DNA from: Gloeophyllum trabeum ATCC 11539
Lineage: Eukaryota > Basidiomycota > Agaricomycetes > Gloeophyllales > Gloeophyllaceae
Length of the DNA: 64,000 nt
NCBI RefSeq assembly: GCF_000344685.1
Contig: NW_006920410.1
Coordinates: 2,242,693-2,306,692 of the forward strand
Reading direction: 5' to 3'
A program made the position numbers and the translations under genes. Positions 1 through 12,663 of this stretch are shown in pieces (the first letter of the stretch is position 1; each line of letters begins with the position of its first letter). The notes below the pieces were generated by a model, which saw only the letters and a program-made list of their open reading frames with translations, did no database searches and was not told the DNA's origin.

Positions 1-24
1 TGGCTGGCTGGCGGCGAGTAAGTA

Positions 25-2244
25 CTACAACTTCGCAGGCGGGTAATACGGCTGCCAGTCAACTTTCTCCACCTTGAGTTATCCCGAAGCAATCAGCCAT
101 AGTCCGATAGAATGAAAAGGGGAATGCTAACCATCTCGGGGACCAGTTGCTTCACCGAACTGGCGCCGACCAGTTTCATAGCGGTGACGATTTCGCGCTC
201 TAAGATGCGAACTGCCTTCACCACCCCGGCTTCCCCATACGCCTGGAGAATGTATGAGATCAATCCACTGCAGCCAGACAGAAGAATAAACGTACGCTTT
301 GAGCATACAAGAATGGTCGACCCATTCCGACCGCTTTCGCACCCAAGCACAGGGCCTTAAGTACGTCTGCACCATAGTGAGTATAAGTCCCGGGTAACAT
401 AGACGGCTGACGGACCTGTCCCTCGTCTAGCACCGCCATCGACATACACTAGATGCAATCTTTCAATGCATGCTTTCGTATGATGAAGTACATGGCCGAT
501 TACCTTCGCATTTCCCGAATACGTCCGGCCGTTGCTTCCTTAACCGGTAGAGCACGTCTATCGATGGTAGCGAACTAGAATACTATGTAAACATCACTGC
601 TTACTTTCTGACTCCACAGTACTCACGCATCGAGTTGCCGTCCTGGATAGAGGCGGTTAGGGCACGTAAGAGACAAGGAGAGTGGTACATACCGCCATGA
701 TTCGAAATGAGAATACCGTCAACACCGGCCTCCGCAGCAAGTACAGCGTCCTGCGTAGCGGAATGAATGAGTATTGCAGAACGTATACCAGAGCACGGAG
801 CTCTACCTCAACGCATTGTATACCTGCGAAAGGTCAGCGAAAGTGACATAGCGGACTATATTCACCTCACCCTTGATGACGATGGGCAACTTGGTAACTT
901 TCCGTAACCAAGGGATGGTCTGGGAAGACGGTCAGTGACCACAGGGCCATAGTCAGCCATCATACATACCTTCTCCCAACTCATATTCTGGTCCACGCTC
1001 GCAATTAGGGCCCCAGCAGTTCCCATGATGTTAATGTTGCCGTCCTCCTCCTCCTCCTCTTGTACCTGAGCAGTCGTCCTGGGCTTCTCAACACCGCCCT
1101 TCGTCTCCGCCTCCGCTTCCTGAGCCTCCAGAATGTACGGCGCTCGAATATCCCTTTCCCGGTTTCCTGGAGTTATGGCATCCACCGTAAGGAAGATGGC
1201 TTTATAGCCGAGCCTTTCTGCCTCTTTCACGCGCTCTTCCGCGAGGGTGTCGTCCTTGTTCTTGTACAGCTGGAAGAAGAGGACTTGGTCTGGATGAATA
1301 CGGGCCTGAGCAATTTGCTCATAGGAGAGGGATGCATTGGACGAGACCATCTGAATGATGTTCGTCTTTCCTGCGCCCCGAGTAATATTTGCTTCCCCTA
1401 GACAGGAGTCAGAGATGAACGGGTGGCAGTAAGGTACGCCTACCAAGAGGGTGACCAAGTTTAGCGAGAGCAGCACCGCTGACAAATACCGGTATTGAAG
1501 ATTTGAACCCAAGGATTGTGGTAGATGGGTCAACTGTTTGAACAGGTCGCATGACCCGCGCGTGGAAGAATAATCGCTGGAATCCCCTCATGTTCTCGAC
1601 ATAAGCTACACGGCGTATTCAGCCATCTGTCCGGTGGCCGCTGCTACGGTGGACTTACTGATTTCATCGTCGGCAGCGGAGGAGTAGTACATTAGAGCCT
1701 TGTAAGATAGTACTTTCCGTGCTACGTCCTGCAGACAATAAGACCGGGTGTTGGAAGGTACCCAGTGCACTCACCTCCATTTCCAAGAGACTCAGAACCC
1801 TGCTGAGGGGTGGTTTCTCCCTTTGAGCCTGCTCTATCCTCAACTCATCCTTGGTCTTCGGCTTGTTTTCGCTTGCCTGGGCGACCTGCTGCGCCGAGGC
1901 GGTGTCGAGGTCTCCAAGGTGCTTCTCCTTGGGCAGGTTCTTGTCCAGGGCGTCTGGTGGATGTATAGGTTCGTACGCCGAGGTCGCATCACGTCCAGCG
2001 TATTTCAAGATGATCTTGGAACCTCCAGGGTGCTCCTACGAAGGAATATGAGCTGGGAGATATGAAGCGGGAACTGGAGTGACTTACGGGTAGAAATTCT
2101 GTAACATCATAGACCTTGTTCTTAATGATGACCCAGCATGACCTACGAACCGAATGCATCAGCACGGAAGGGGACTCGAAGGTGAAGTATGGATACATAC
2201 TTGGGAGTGTTGTGCTCTGCTACCTGAGCTAACGTGAACGGCAT
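25..2244 (-). CDS. CYB2: L-lactate dehydrogenase (cytochrome), flavocytochrome b2 type
   Basis: Oxidises L-lactate to pyruvate using FMN and passes electrons through a fused haem domain. The N-terminus is a cytochrome b5 domain ([17 protein letters not shown], then the haem-ligand stretch [18 protein letters not shown] after an intron). The FMN-dependent alpha-hydroxyacid dehydrogenase barrel follows, with [41 protein letters not shown], and [19 protein letters not shown] near the end. The start ATG lies only about 15 codons before the b5 domain. At the 3' end an intron beginning GTTAGC separates PEMV from a last exon reading [14 protein letters not shown] then TAG. No clear mitochondrial presequence is visible, although yeast Cyb2 works in the intermembrane space, so location is open. 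Family assignment rests on the b5 plus FMN fusion; exon edges were read by eye. Confidence 0.92.
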
Positions 2245-2927
2245 GGTGGTCAAGAAACAACCTCAAACCCCAGCTGCGGTCTCGGTCTAAGTATGAGAAA
2301 AGCAGGGGTAACGGCAGACATGATGCGAGCGTTATAAGGAGGACGAAGGTATTCCGGCAAGATAACCAGTCACGAGCCCCTGCAACGGTCAGCTTTAGCT
2401 CGACGGTCCGACATGTCCGGGTGTCGTCGATGCCGCCGACGTTCCGCGCCCTCCAACAAAAGAGTCCGCCATACTTTGCGATTGCTACGCTGTCGAAACC
2501 ATCACCGGCAGAGTCTTATTTGTGAGTTCCAATTACCAGGTCGTCGACGTTTGATCCATGTTAACAGCCAACTTTGACTCAGAGAGAAATCGCTATAGCT
2601 ACATGCCTACCCAATCTTTCTGCGGACACTGCAACTGAGCGTATTCTCTAAATTGCAGAAACATGATCAAATCCCAACAATTTCACTGGAAGCAGCACCT
2701 GGAACGCCCCGGGAACTTCACGATGCTGGCTTCAGCCACCGGGCCACAACTTCAAGCGCAAGTTAAACTTGAACTGAAGCGCCGAAGAAGCCGTGGGTGT
2801 CACGTGCACGCGAGGATTCGCGCGTTGTTTGGTCGTGTTGACGGTCGCTATACGTTCGTGCCCGACCACCACCACAGGCACCGTGCTCGACTGGCCCCTC
2901 TCCCCGCCTCGAGCAAGTCCCGCAGCC
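2245..2927. promoter_or_regulatory. divergent intergenic region between CYB2 and SAP-like gene
   Basis: Both flanking genes read outward, so this 683 bp must hold both promoters. It contains a palindromic E-box CACGTG at 2801-2806, about 120 bp before the rightward start codon. I see no coding exon of known type here; short open frames at 2663-3037 run into the neighbouring gene in other frames. Confidence 0.5.
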
Positions 2928-5094
2928 ATGGCCTCCCGACCGACGAGGGAAGCTCTCGAGTCTATGTCGAGACAGGACCTCCAGAAATTATGCAAGGTGA
3001 GTATCTTCGTGCCGCCCATTGTACCTCCGGGATTTGAACGCAGTCTGCGAAAGAATCTCGGCCTCAAAGCTAACCTGAAGTCGGATGCACTTATTGATCT
3101 AATACTGAGGGACTCAGAGTATGCACTGCTCATTTCTATCCTTTAATCTGGACCTCATTCTGGACGATAGGCCGCCTGCGGACCCCGGGGGGCCCCGGTC
3201 TCGTTCAACTTCCGTAGCAGTGGCTAGGCAGCGCGGTAGCCGATCTCGGGAGCATTCTACTGCGTCTATGATTGTACACTCCGAGGCCGAGGACGATCCC
3301 GTCTCTCCTGCAGAGGATACCGCCAGTACACCTGAGCCTCGTACAGGCCCCGTACGTCCCAGTAGGACTCGCAAAGCAAAAGAGACTCAATTACGCCTCG
3401 GTGTCGGGAGGCCGATTGCAGCGGGTGGAAGCGGTGCCCGGGCTGTGACCAGAGCCTCTAATGCTTCTAAGTCGAGGCGAGGGAAGACCAGGAGCTACCA
3501 GACTACCGAGATGCCCATACCGGAAGGTGAGCTGCTTTTGCCTCCCTGGGATATCATACTCAAGCGTTATAGAACCGGAGCCCCAAGCATCGGAGGCTCC
3601 TCCATTACGTGAGTCTGACAGCAACGTGGCCGCCTGCACCCCCACTCACAGGCAGAAACCACAAGCTGTCGAGCCTTCCCCTCCGGATCCCGGACCTTCG
3701 ACTGCCAATCAGAGAAATGATGCGCAAACAGTCGCTGCGGTTCTGCCACCGGCTGCACCCGTTGCTTCGAGTTCTGCTGTCCCCTACGAAGGCATAGATG
3801 CATACGTTGCGAACCTTGTGGGTGCTCTATCTCCAGCCCTATACCTCAGTTCCTCACAGCGTAGCAGATCAAACCACTGGAACAAAGAGTTCAAAGTCAA
3901 GCTTCCGAACTGGAGCGTCTGACTGTTCAGGTGGCTGGGACAGAAGAATTGATGCGGAAGGTCGAATCCATGACAGCTGAGCTCGAAGCGTTACGTCTGA
4001 AGGTCGACAGCACGGACAAGCGTGTGACGTCGATACAGGAGCATATGAACTCTGCCGATGCAGCCTACAGCCATCTGCCTTCTACGCCGCGGTTTAGCAC
4101 ACCCAATCTGACCCCAGGTATTCCAAGGTACGTCACGGCCCGGTCATTTGAGATGCGATATTTGTTGACGCTCAAGTGTCGTCCTTCTAGACATAGAGTT
4201 ATATCACCTGCTGCTAGCGAGGAAGATGATTCGGAGAATGCACCTACCGCACTGGGGAAGCGCCACCGGGGTGCTACGTGCTCTGACACCCATGGTATGC
4301 TTCAAGACAATCGGGGTAGTCCTCCAGATGAAGATCTAGCTGGCTCTTCCCTCCCGGAGAACAAGCGAGTGAGAGTGAGTGGACCAGAGCCCTCGGCAGA
4401 TCCAAGCTCTGTCCCAGCAGACGAGGGGCATCAAACAGCGGCCACATCTTCGCATCCAGCAGGAAAATCCGAGACACAGATTGGGGCTCTATCCCAGCCG
4501 TTTCAAATGCAGGATGCGGAGGGGTCGCAGCCAGGTCCTTCCCAACGACTGACAACCACGTCGGCAGGCGCGTCTGAAAATCAACCCCAACAACCGGAGG
4601 GCTACGACTTCAGCTTCAATTCTGCCGCCTTCGATCCCATCACTTCCACGCCATATGTAGCGCGTTTCCCCCATCCAGAACTTCCACAGTCTCCGACACC
4701 GGTGCTTCCGCCGAGTGGTAGCAGCTATGGACCTGTCGATCGTAGTGCCAGGCGAGAACGTAACGCACTCTATCATCCTCTTGGAACGCCTGGCCGGCCC
4801 CGCACACGACCAATAGGTGACTCTTCACTCGGCTCTGGAGCTTTCATCAATCCAGCTGCCCTAATGAGGCCTCCATCGACGGGCGGGAGGAAGATATCTA
4901 GTAACGACATCGGCGCTAGTCTGGGCATGACTGGCCCCCCTGTGCCGGATACACCTGCGCCGCCGGTCAGACGGACGATGTACGGGACAGAGCTCGACGG
5001 TGATACTCGGTTTGGTGATTTCGGGGTCGAAGGGGTCGCCACTGGTTTCTGGAATCCGGCCAAATACAATCCTACCTTGGACGACTATGATTAG
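2928..5094 (+). CDS. SAP-like, Ser/Pro-rich probable nuclear protein
   Basis: Not a protein I can name. The N-terminus (MASRPTREALESMSRQDLQK, then after an intron LGLKANLKSDALIDLIL) has the helix-hairpin-helix pattern of a SAP-type DNA-binding motif. A basic, Ser/Arg-rich stretch follows, then a short coiled coil (AGTEELMRKVESMTAELEAL) around the middle. The second half is long and low in complexity, rich in Ser, Pro and Gly, with a probable nuclear localisation signal (LGKRHRG, PENKRVRV). It ends in a compact acidic/aromatic tail (FWNPAKYNPTLDDYD). At least four introns interrupt the frame. Start ATG at 2928 follows CGCAGCC and gives the SAP-like segment. A role in chromatin or transcription is an inference from the SAP-like segment and basic character only. 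Confidence 0.75.
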
Positions 5095-5400
5095 CGGTTT
5101 CCCTTACGTGCTCGTGAGCCAATGCTGCATTTCCACGATCGTTGCACTTCTTTAACGAGCTAATGAGCATTGGATTATCTTTCCCCGTTCAATGCTCTGA
5201 TGAATGTGTTCATGTTTGTACTACACTCCTTTGTAGCCTATTTTCACTTCTGTTAAATAGCAATAGCAATCGCGAGCGTCCATGCTATGCGGTTCGAAGT
5301 ATCCTACGAATACTCTGGTATACAATACTTAGTGCCCGAGGTATAAAAAGCCCAATGAAAGTAAGTAATAAGTTAGAGAGTTATTGTTGCATGACGCCAG

Positions 5401-6927
<1,527 letters not shown>

Positions 6928-8027
6928 GACGGACAGTTCAAAGCGTAGTGTAGGAACGAACGTAAAGACCAGTCAATGGTGGTTGAAAGGGAGTCGCTTG
7001 AAAGAAAGATGACACAAAGAACGAAGGATAGCAGATGGAAGCGAGAGATAAACCTACGTGCCGCGACTGGGGCGGCTATAGGAGGGTGCGTTATTGTTTC
7101 ACAACCGCGAGTATTTATACGCAAATCGGAGAGACATATGGGATTGCTATTGGAACGATCAGACCTACGCACATGATGGATGTAGTCTGACAGTGATGGA
7201 TGATGGATCTGAGTGAGCAGGTAGTTGTCCTGGACCACCAGCCACCGCCACACTGCCCCGAGTAGGCAACAGCAGGATTCTTCGTTGAGCTGATGCGCAG
7301 TCCTGTATCGGGACCCGATTGTCGGAAGTGGGATATATATATGACCAGATGGCGGTATAAAAAGACATACTCACCTTCGTACAGGGCTTTTTAGTGAACG
7401 CTGGCTCTGCGACGTCGACTTGGACTGCCAACTTGAATCGCGACTGCGTACTTGTGCCTGAAACTGGATGGCGATTTCGCATCTGTCTCGGAGAGGTATC
7501 CCGACTGAGGGCGCGAGCCCCTTGATTGATACGATGGTGAACCATCCCAACTTGCAATATCCCCGGGCACATGAACCACTCCGTAGTAATTCTCAAAAAC
7601 CCGGTGAAGGTCCATGTGCATCACCCGTACTGAGGGACGGCGTCCCGGGTATGTACCTGAAGTAGAACTCGAATCTCAAGACATACGACCGGAGGCCAAG
7701 TTCACCAAAGGATCGCTTGGACGATTATCGTCTTTGTATTGCGCTGCTATGGAAGAAACTCGAATGGTAGCCCAATTGCAAGGTTTGCGTTGCCAGGACA
7801 GCAGTCAGCTGGCCAATAGCCCCACGCGGGATATGAAAACACTGTACAAAAAGGCCGCGCCCGCGCCATTTGTGCCCTCACTCTCCTTGCTTTCTCTCCT
7901 CCCGTTTGCCCTTGACTGGGTCTCTGTCTTTCTTTCGTTCCCTTGCTTTCATTTTGCTGTGCATCTCTCGCTGAATCTACCTGCACTATCTCTCTTTACG
8001 CTAACCCAATAACGATCGCAAGCGATT
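6928..8027. promoter_or_regulatory. divergent intergenic region between MAP kinase and cupredoxin gene
   Basis: A 1.1 kb stretch serving as promoter for both flanking genes. TATA-like runs lie near 7333-7342 and 7354-7360. A pyrimidine-rich block (about 7866-7975), typical just before start sites of well-expressed fungal genes, precedes the rightward ATG at 8028. Leftward open frames of up to about 143 codons around 7165-7624 show no recognisable domain, and I do not call them genes. Confidence 0.5.
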
Positions 8028-9418
8028 ATGTTCTCTTCTGCTCTTCTCTCGCTGGGCCTGGTCGTCCTGCCGTTCGTGGCCGCTCAGACGGTTCATGATG
8101 TAACTGTCGGCGGCGCCGATGGTAGCTTAAAGTTCAATCCAGAGGCAATCGTGCGTTGGAGTGTTTTATTGCATTTCCCTCCGTGCCAACGAGCTTGCGT
8201 GATGCAACAAACAGTTCGCAAACCCAGGTGACCAAGTGGTGTTCCACTTCCAGCAGAAGAACCACACCGTCACCCAGTCCTCATTTGCCAATCCCTGTGG
8301 ACCCAAGGAGGGCGGTTTCGATTCGGGATTGTGAGTTCGAAACCCCTGACGTTGCTAGCACAATGTCTGAATCATTTCGCAGCATGCCCGTAGCTGCAGA
8401 CGTAACCGATAATTTCCCCACGTACACTATCACAGTCAACGACGTAAGTCTAGCCTTTAGTTCTCGCATAGCAAAACTCGAGCTTCTTTGTCCAGACAAA
8501 CCCTATCTGGGTTTACTGTGCCCAAGCCGCCAATACTGCTAACTCCCACTGCGGCAAGGGAATGGTTTTCGCGGTAAACTGTGGTGCCGATGACGCCCCC
8601 AACTCGTTCACCAGCTTCAAGAACGCTGCTCTGGCCATCGGCTCCAGTCTCGCAGCGGCGGCCACTTCCACCTCTGCGGCAGCCAGTGAAACCGCGTCCA
8701 ACACCTGGACCGCTGCGTACGGGGGCGTCACTGTCCCTCCTGCTCCTAGCGGCAGCGTCGTGACCCAACCGATAACTCTCGAGTCGTCGACCTGGACTAC
8801 GGTTTACACGAGCTACCCCAACTCGCCCGCTCCTACTCCTGCTTCTGCGGAGGGCCAGGTGCACAAGGTTATCGTGGGGGGTCCCGGCAAGCTCACGTTC
8901 GATCCCCCTCGCGTGAGCGCGCAGCCCCGCGACACCATTGTCTTCGAGTTGTACGTGTGGATTCATATTGTTTCAGCCGAGGGGATGCTAAGGTATTTGT
9001 TCCCTCTTACAGCCACCAGAAGAACCATACCGTTACCCAGTCGTCCTTCGCTGACCCTTGCCGTCGCCTCTCGGGCAACTCCACCGGCTTTGACTCGGGC
9101 TTCTTCCCCGTCAGCGACGACGCCACGGCCTTCCCCACCTGGAACCTTACTGTCAATGACACGGCCCCCATTTGGGCGTACTGTGCTCAGGCAAACCACT
9201 GCGGCGCCGGCATGGTGTTCGCAGTCAACTCCGACGAGTCGTCGGGGCGCAACTTCACCGCGTTCCAGTCGCTGGCGAAGCAGCTCAATGGAACGGCGTC
9301 CGCTGCTGCCAGTACCGCTTCTCCTTCCGCAACTGGGACGTCGGGCGCTGGTGCTCTCCAGGTCGGCGTCTTAAGCGCTGCTCTTGGTGCGATGGGCGTG
9401 ATGGCCGTGCTCTTCTAA
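8028..9418 (+). CDS. secreted two-domain cupredoxin protein, Ser-rich, probably GPI-anchored
   Basis: Extracellular blue-copper-like protein. A signal peptide (MFSSALLSLGLVVLPFVAAQ) leads into two tandem cupredoxin domains. Domain 1 has KNHTVTQSSFANPC, FDSGF, FPTYTITVND, and WVYCAQ followed by SHCGKGMVFAVNC. Domain 2 repeats these as KNHTVTQSSFADPC, FDSGFFPV, FPTWNLTVND, WAYCAQANHCGAGMVFAVN. Both copies keep the His, Cys, His and Met expected of a type 1 copper site. Ser/Ala/Thr-rich linkers separate the domains, and the protein ends in a hydrophobic tail (ALGAMGVMAVLF), consistent with GPI attachment. About four introns; the exon around 8230-8330 joins as HFQQKNHTVTQ. Proteins of this type are common at fungal cell surfaces, with no single established function. 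TAA at 9416-9418. Confidence 0.88.
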
Positions 9419-9712
9419 GCACCATCACTGGTGACGGCGCTTCCGAATGGACTCTGCTGGACTTGCTTCATTTCTGGACACTTTTTGCTGTTATGTCTTG
9501 ACGACGATATCCGGACGCAAGTCGATTCTCTTTTTTGGGTTTGTGGGTAGATACCAGTAGCACTAGCTGATCAGAATGCACAGACGTTCTGCTACTATGA
9601 GCGTGTGGCACTCTGTGTTGTCACGAGGCAGTCACAGTCAAGTTCGGTCCAAGAAAACAAGCAAAATACAGAGAATAAACAAGCTACACGACACATCCCG
9701 ATCACGCTACTC

Positions 9713-11588
9713 CTACTCTGCCGCCGCCATAGACTCTCTTGCCTTCTTCTCTTTCTTGAGCCGTTTTCTCTCCCTCTTTGCCTCGTCATCCTCCTCAGCT
9801 TCCGCGTCCGCCTCCTTTGCAGCCTTCTTCGCAGCCTTCTCTTCCTTCTTCTTTCTCTTCCGCTCTGCCTCCTCATCCTCGTCGGCGTCATTTTCGACGG
9901 CCATCGAAACGTCACCGTCGCCTGCAACTGATTCCCGCTTTCGCTTTTTCTCCTTCTTGTCCTTCTTGGATTTGTCTTTTGACGGGCTGACGTCCTCAAC
10001 CGGTTGGGCGGTGGCAACAGAAGGAACAAAGGCGGGCACTGGCACGACGGCGGCAGCAGGTGCTGTCGACGAAGACCCAGCGACGGGTTGCTAGACAGGA
10101 TAGAAAACGACGTTGAGCAAACAGGGTTAATGTAGATCAATGCACGTACCTCGCGCGTGTAGTCGACGTAGTCACGACTCCACTCCGCGGGTGTAGTTTC
10201 GATCTTCTCTCCGTGCTTGCCCAGCTTGCCCTCCTTGACCATCTTCTTCTTCGTCGACGCGACGGGCCCGAGACCCCACCGCCGGGGGTAGGTATCGCGC
10301 TCCATGATGCACCGCTTGACCTTGGCCACGACGCCGTGATCGCATGTCGCCAGCTCGACGGTGGACATCTGAGCGATGGCTAGTGCGATGGCTTCGCCTG
10401 CAGGTGTCATCGGTCGTCTTAGGATGAAGGATCCGGGTCAGAAAATAACTACTGACCTTTTGTCGTCATGAGTACGACCTCCTCGTTGACTCCAATGTCT
10501 GCCTCGTATCGGAGCAGACCCGGAATCATGAGTTTGGCACCATAGCAGACGGCGTTGACGGCGCTGTCTTTGACCACGATCCGCTTGTAGCCCACCAATA
10601 GGCACTCGAGTGGTCGGATCACACGTCGTAAATACGACTCTGTACGGTTTCATGGATGAAGCTCGTCTGCATGAGAGAGATTTGATGCCACGCACCATCT
10701 CTTGTGTTGTCGTAAAGCCATTGGGCGTCCAGCACGTCGTGCATAGTCACAATGTCATCGTTCTCACTCATCGCCCCACTTCGGACACGACGCAGTTCTT
10801 GCATATGCCCGCCCACACCCAGCAGCAAACCCAGATGCACACATAACGTCCGGATGTATGTCCCGGCTTCGCACGAGACCCAGAAGACGCCGAGATTGCG
10901 CTTTTCGTCGAATTCGAGGAGTTTGGATTCGTGAATGGTGCGGATACGCAGCTGCCGCTTCACGGCGGAGATGAGGGGAGGGCGTTGGAAGAGGGCGCCG
11001 GTGAGGGTCTGGAGGGCGCGGGGGAGTGCTGTGGGATCAGGGAGGGCACTGTGGAGACGCAGTACGCAAACATACTCCTTCCCTGTGTGCGAAGCGCGGT
11101 GAGATACGAAGCCGGGAGGTCACGGGTGGGACGAACCTGCGCTCTGCTGCGACTTGACCAGCCTGGTAGCCCGATCAATGCAGACGATGAGACAACCGGT
11201 AACCTTGGGATCCAAGGTACCACTGTGGCCCGTCTTCTCGACTCGGAGAATACGTCGCAGCCACGCGACGACTTCATGAGAGGATGGGTTGGAAGGCTTG
11301 TCAAGGTTGATGACCCCGGACCTGAATGAGCGGTCAGATAAATAGCAAACCAGTGACAGAATGTACACACTTGATGTATTGCGTGATGTCGCGTTTCAGC
11401 GGGCTGCAGCCGGAAGGGATGGGGGTGAAATGGCTTGACCGAACGAGGAGCTTGTCATAGTTTTTGAGCAGCAGGGGCCATTGGGAAGTGTCGAGCTTCG
11501 GCTCCGCCTTTTCAGGCTGGATGCTGTAGTTGCCGTCGAGCTGCGCAGAGGCGACCTGCTGCCGCGTCAAACCGTTGGAAGTAGCCAT
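9713..11588 (-). CDS. CBF5: H/ACA pseudouridine synthase catalytic subunit (dyskerin/Cbf5)
   Basis: Catalytic subunit of H/ACA snoRNPs, making pseudouridine in rRNA and snRNA in the nucleolus. Seen: [76 protein letters not shown] with the catalytic Asp in the GTLDP segment; [20 protein letters not shown]; the PUA-region motifs [29 protein letters not shown] and [13 protein letters not shown]; and a long Lys/Glu-rich tail with [12 protein letters not shown] repeats. The start chosen is ATG at 11588 ([12 protein letters not shown]), close to the conserved N-terminus; an in-frame extension to 11732 exists but would overlap the promoter shared with eL22. Several short introns. Confidence 0.94.
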
Positions 11589-11842
11589 CACCGCAGAAAC
11601 GCAGACCGCTGCACGCTCGTACTTTGGACTTGGTCGCGAGGAAGACTTGACCCGCGCAAATTCTTCAGCCACCGCGGGCGCAATAAGCTCGCGTGGCCGC
11701 CATGTGCACGTGATCGAGATCTCGTCCATCAACTGTACAGTTCTTTAAGACCGCTGCAATTCGTCCGAGGCCGCGTCCCCTCAAGCCTCAAGCCTCAAGC
11801 CCCCCGCCTCCGTCTCCCTCGTCGTCGCCGCCCTCCTCCAAG
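11589..11842. promoter_or_regulatory. shared divergent promoter of CBF5 and eL22
   Basis: Only 254 bp separate the two start codons, both for ribosome-biogenesis functions. A CACGTG E-box lies at 11707-11712, and a CCTCAAGCCTCAAGCC-type direct repeat lies near 11779-11800. Shared regulation is an inference from spacing and function. Confidence 0.6.
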
Positions 11843-12452
11843 ATGGTCAGTTTGCTTGGTACCGCTTTGCTGAGTTCCCTTCTCAGTAGGCTTACGCCGG
11901 GCGTCTCGCTCTTTCCCTCTGTTTCTTAGCCCAAGGCCGCCTCCAAGACCCCTGCTGCCAAGCACAAGTTCGTCATCGACTACTCTCGTCCCGCAAACGA
12001 CGGTGTCTTCGATGGCGCTGCCTTCGAGAAGTTCTTGCACGACCGTATCAAGGTCGATGGCAAGGCGGGCAACCTCGGCGACAATGTCAAGATTCAGCGT
12101 GACGGTCAGTTGGAGAGTTTGGTTAGTTGCCTTCACATATCTGACTCGATGCGGCGAAGGCGACAAGAGCATCACCGTGACGTCCAATATCCCCTTCTCC
12201 AAGCGGTACCTCAAGTACCTCACGAAAAAGTTCCTCAAGAAGAACACCCTTCGTGACTGGATTCGGTAAGCTGCTTCTCGCCCTCATCTTGGATTGATCC
12301 TGATGAGATCCTTGTAGCGTTGTCGCCTCATCAAAAGACCACTACCAGCTCAAGTTCTACAACATTGCGTACGTTCCTCGTGAGTCTATTGAGGCCTTTG
12401 CACTGACTTCGTCCGGTATAGTGGCGCTGGCGACGAGGAGGAAGAGGAGTAA
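11843..12452 (+). CDS. RPL22: 60S ribosomal protein eL22
   Basis: Component of the large cytoplasmic ribosomal subunit. The first coding exon is just ATG (11843-11845), followed by an 84 nt intron (11846-11929, GTCAGT..TTCTTAG). Exon 2 reads [20 protein letters not shown] and continues [19 protein letters not shown] and NVKIQRDG. Later exons give [50 protein letters not shown] and the acidic tail GDEEEEE, TAA at 12450-12452. This matches the full family length and order. Divergent from CBF5. Confidence 0.95.
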
Positions 12453-12663
12453 ATATCATCACCCTTGTTTCTCCATGGACCCCACCTATGTGTACATGGC
12501 ACATTCATGCAATCTATGCTCGATTGCGACCATGCGTATATCGTCTCTCTGAACATGTGAAAATATGCCTAGAGTGCCACGGCTTTGGGCTGTCCGGTTT
12601 GAGGACGTTCCTCCTCTTCTATTACTTGTAACTGTAATGTAGCCACTATATGCAACGCATACT

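Noticed and set aside
470..620. Possible C/D snoRNA (TATGATGA then CTGA) inside the CYB2 region
   Set aside because: The boxes are about 130 nt apart with no terminal stem and lie antisense within a coding gene.
7165..7624. Leftward open frames of 77 and 143 codons upstream of the cupredoxin gene, with a GTGAGT donor-like site near 7376
   Set aside because: They overlap each other in different frames, match no family, and lie in what must be promoter DNA.
9713..10045. Lys/Glu-rich low-complexity frames on both strands near the CBF5 3' end, which could be taken for a separate gene
   Set aside because: They are the normal basic tail of CBF5 and its antisense frames.
11589..11732. N-terminal extension of CBF5 beginning [11 protein letters not shown]
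   Set aside because: It is not part of the conserved protein and would consume most of the eL22 promoter; the start at 11588 fits the family better. Not fully excluded.
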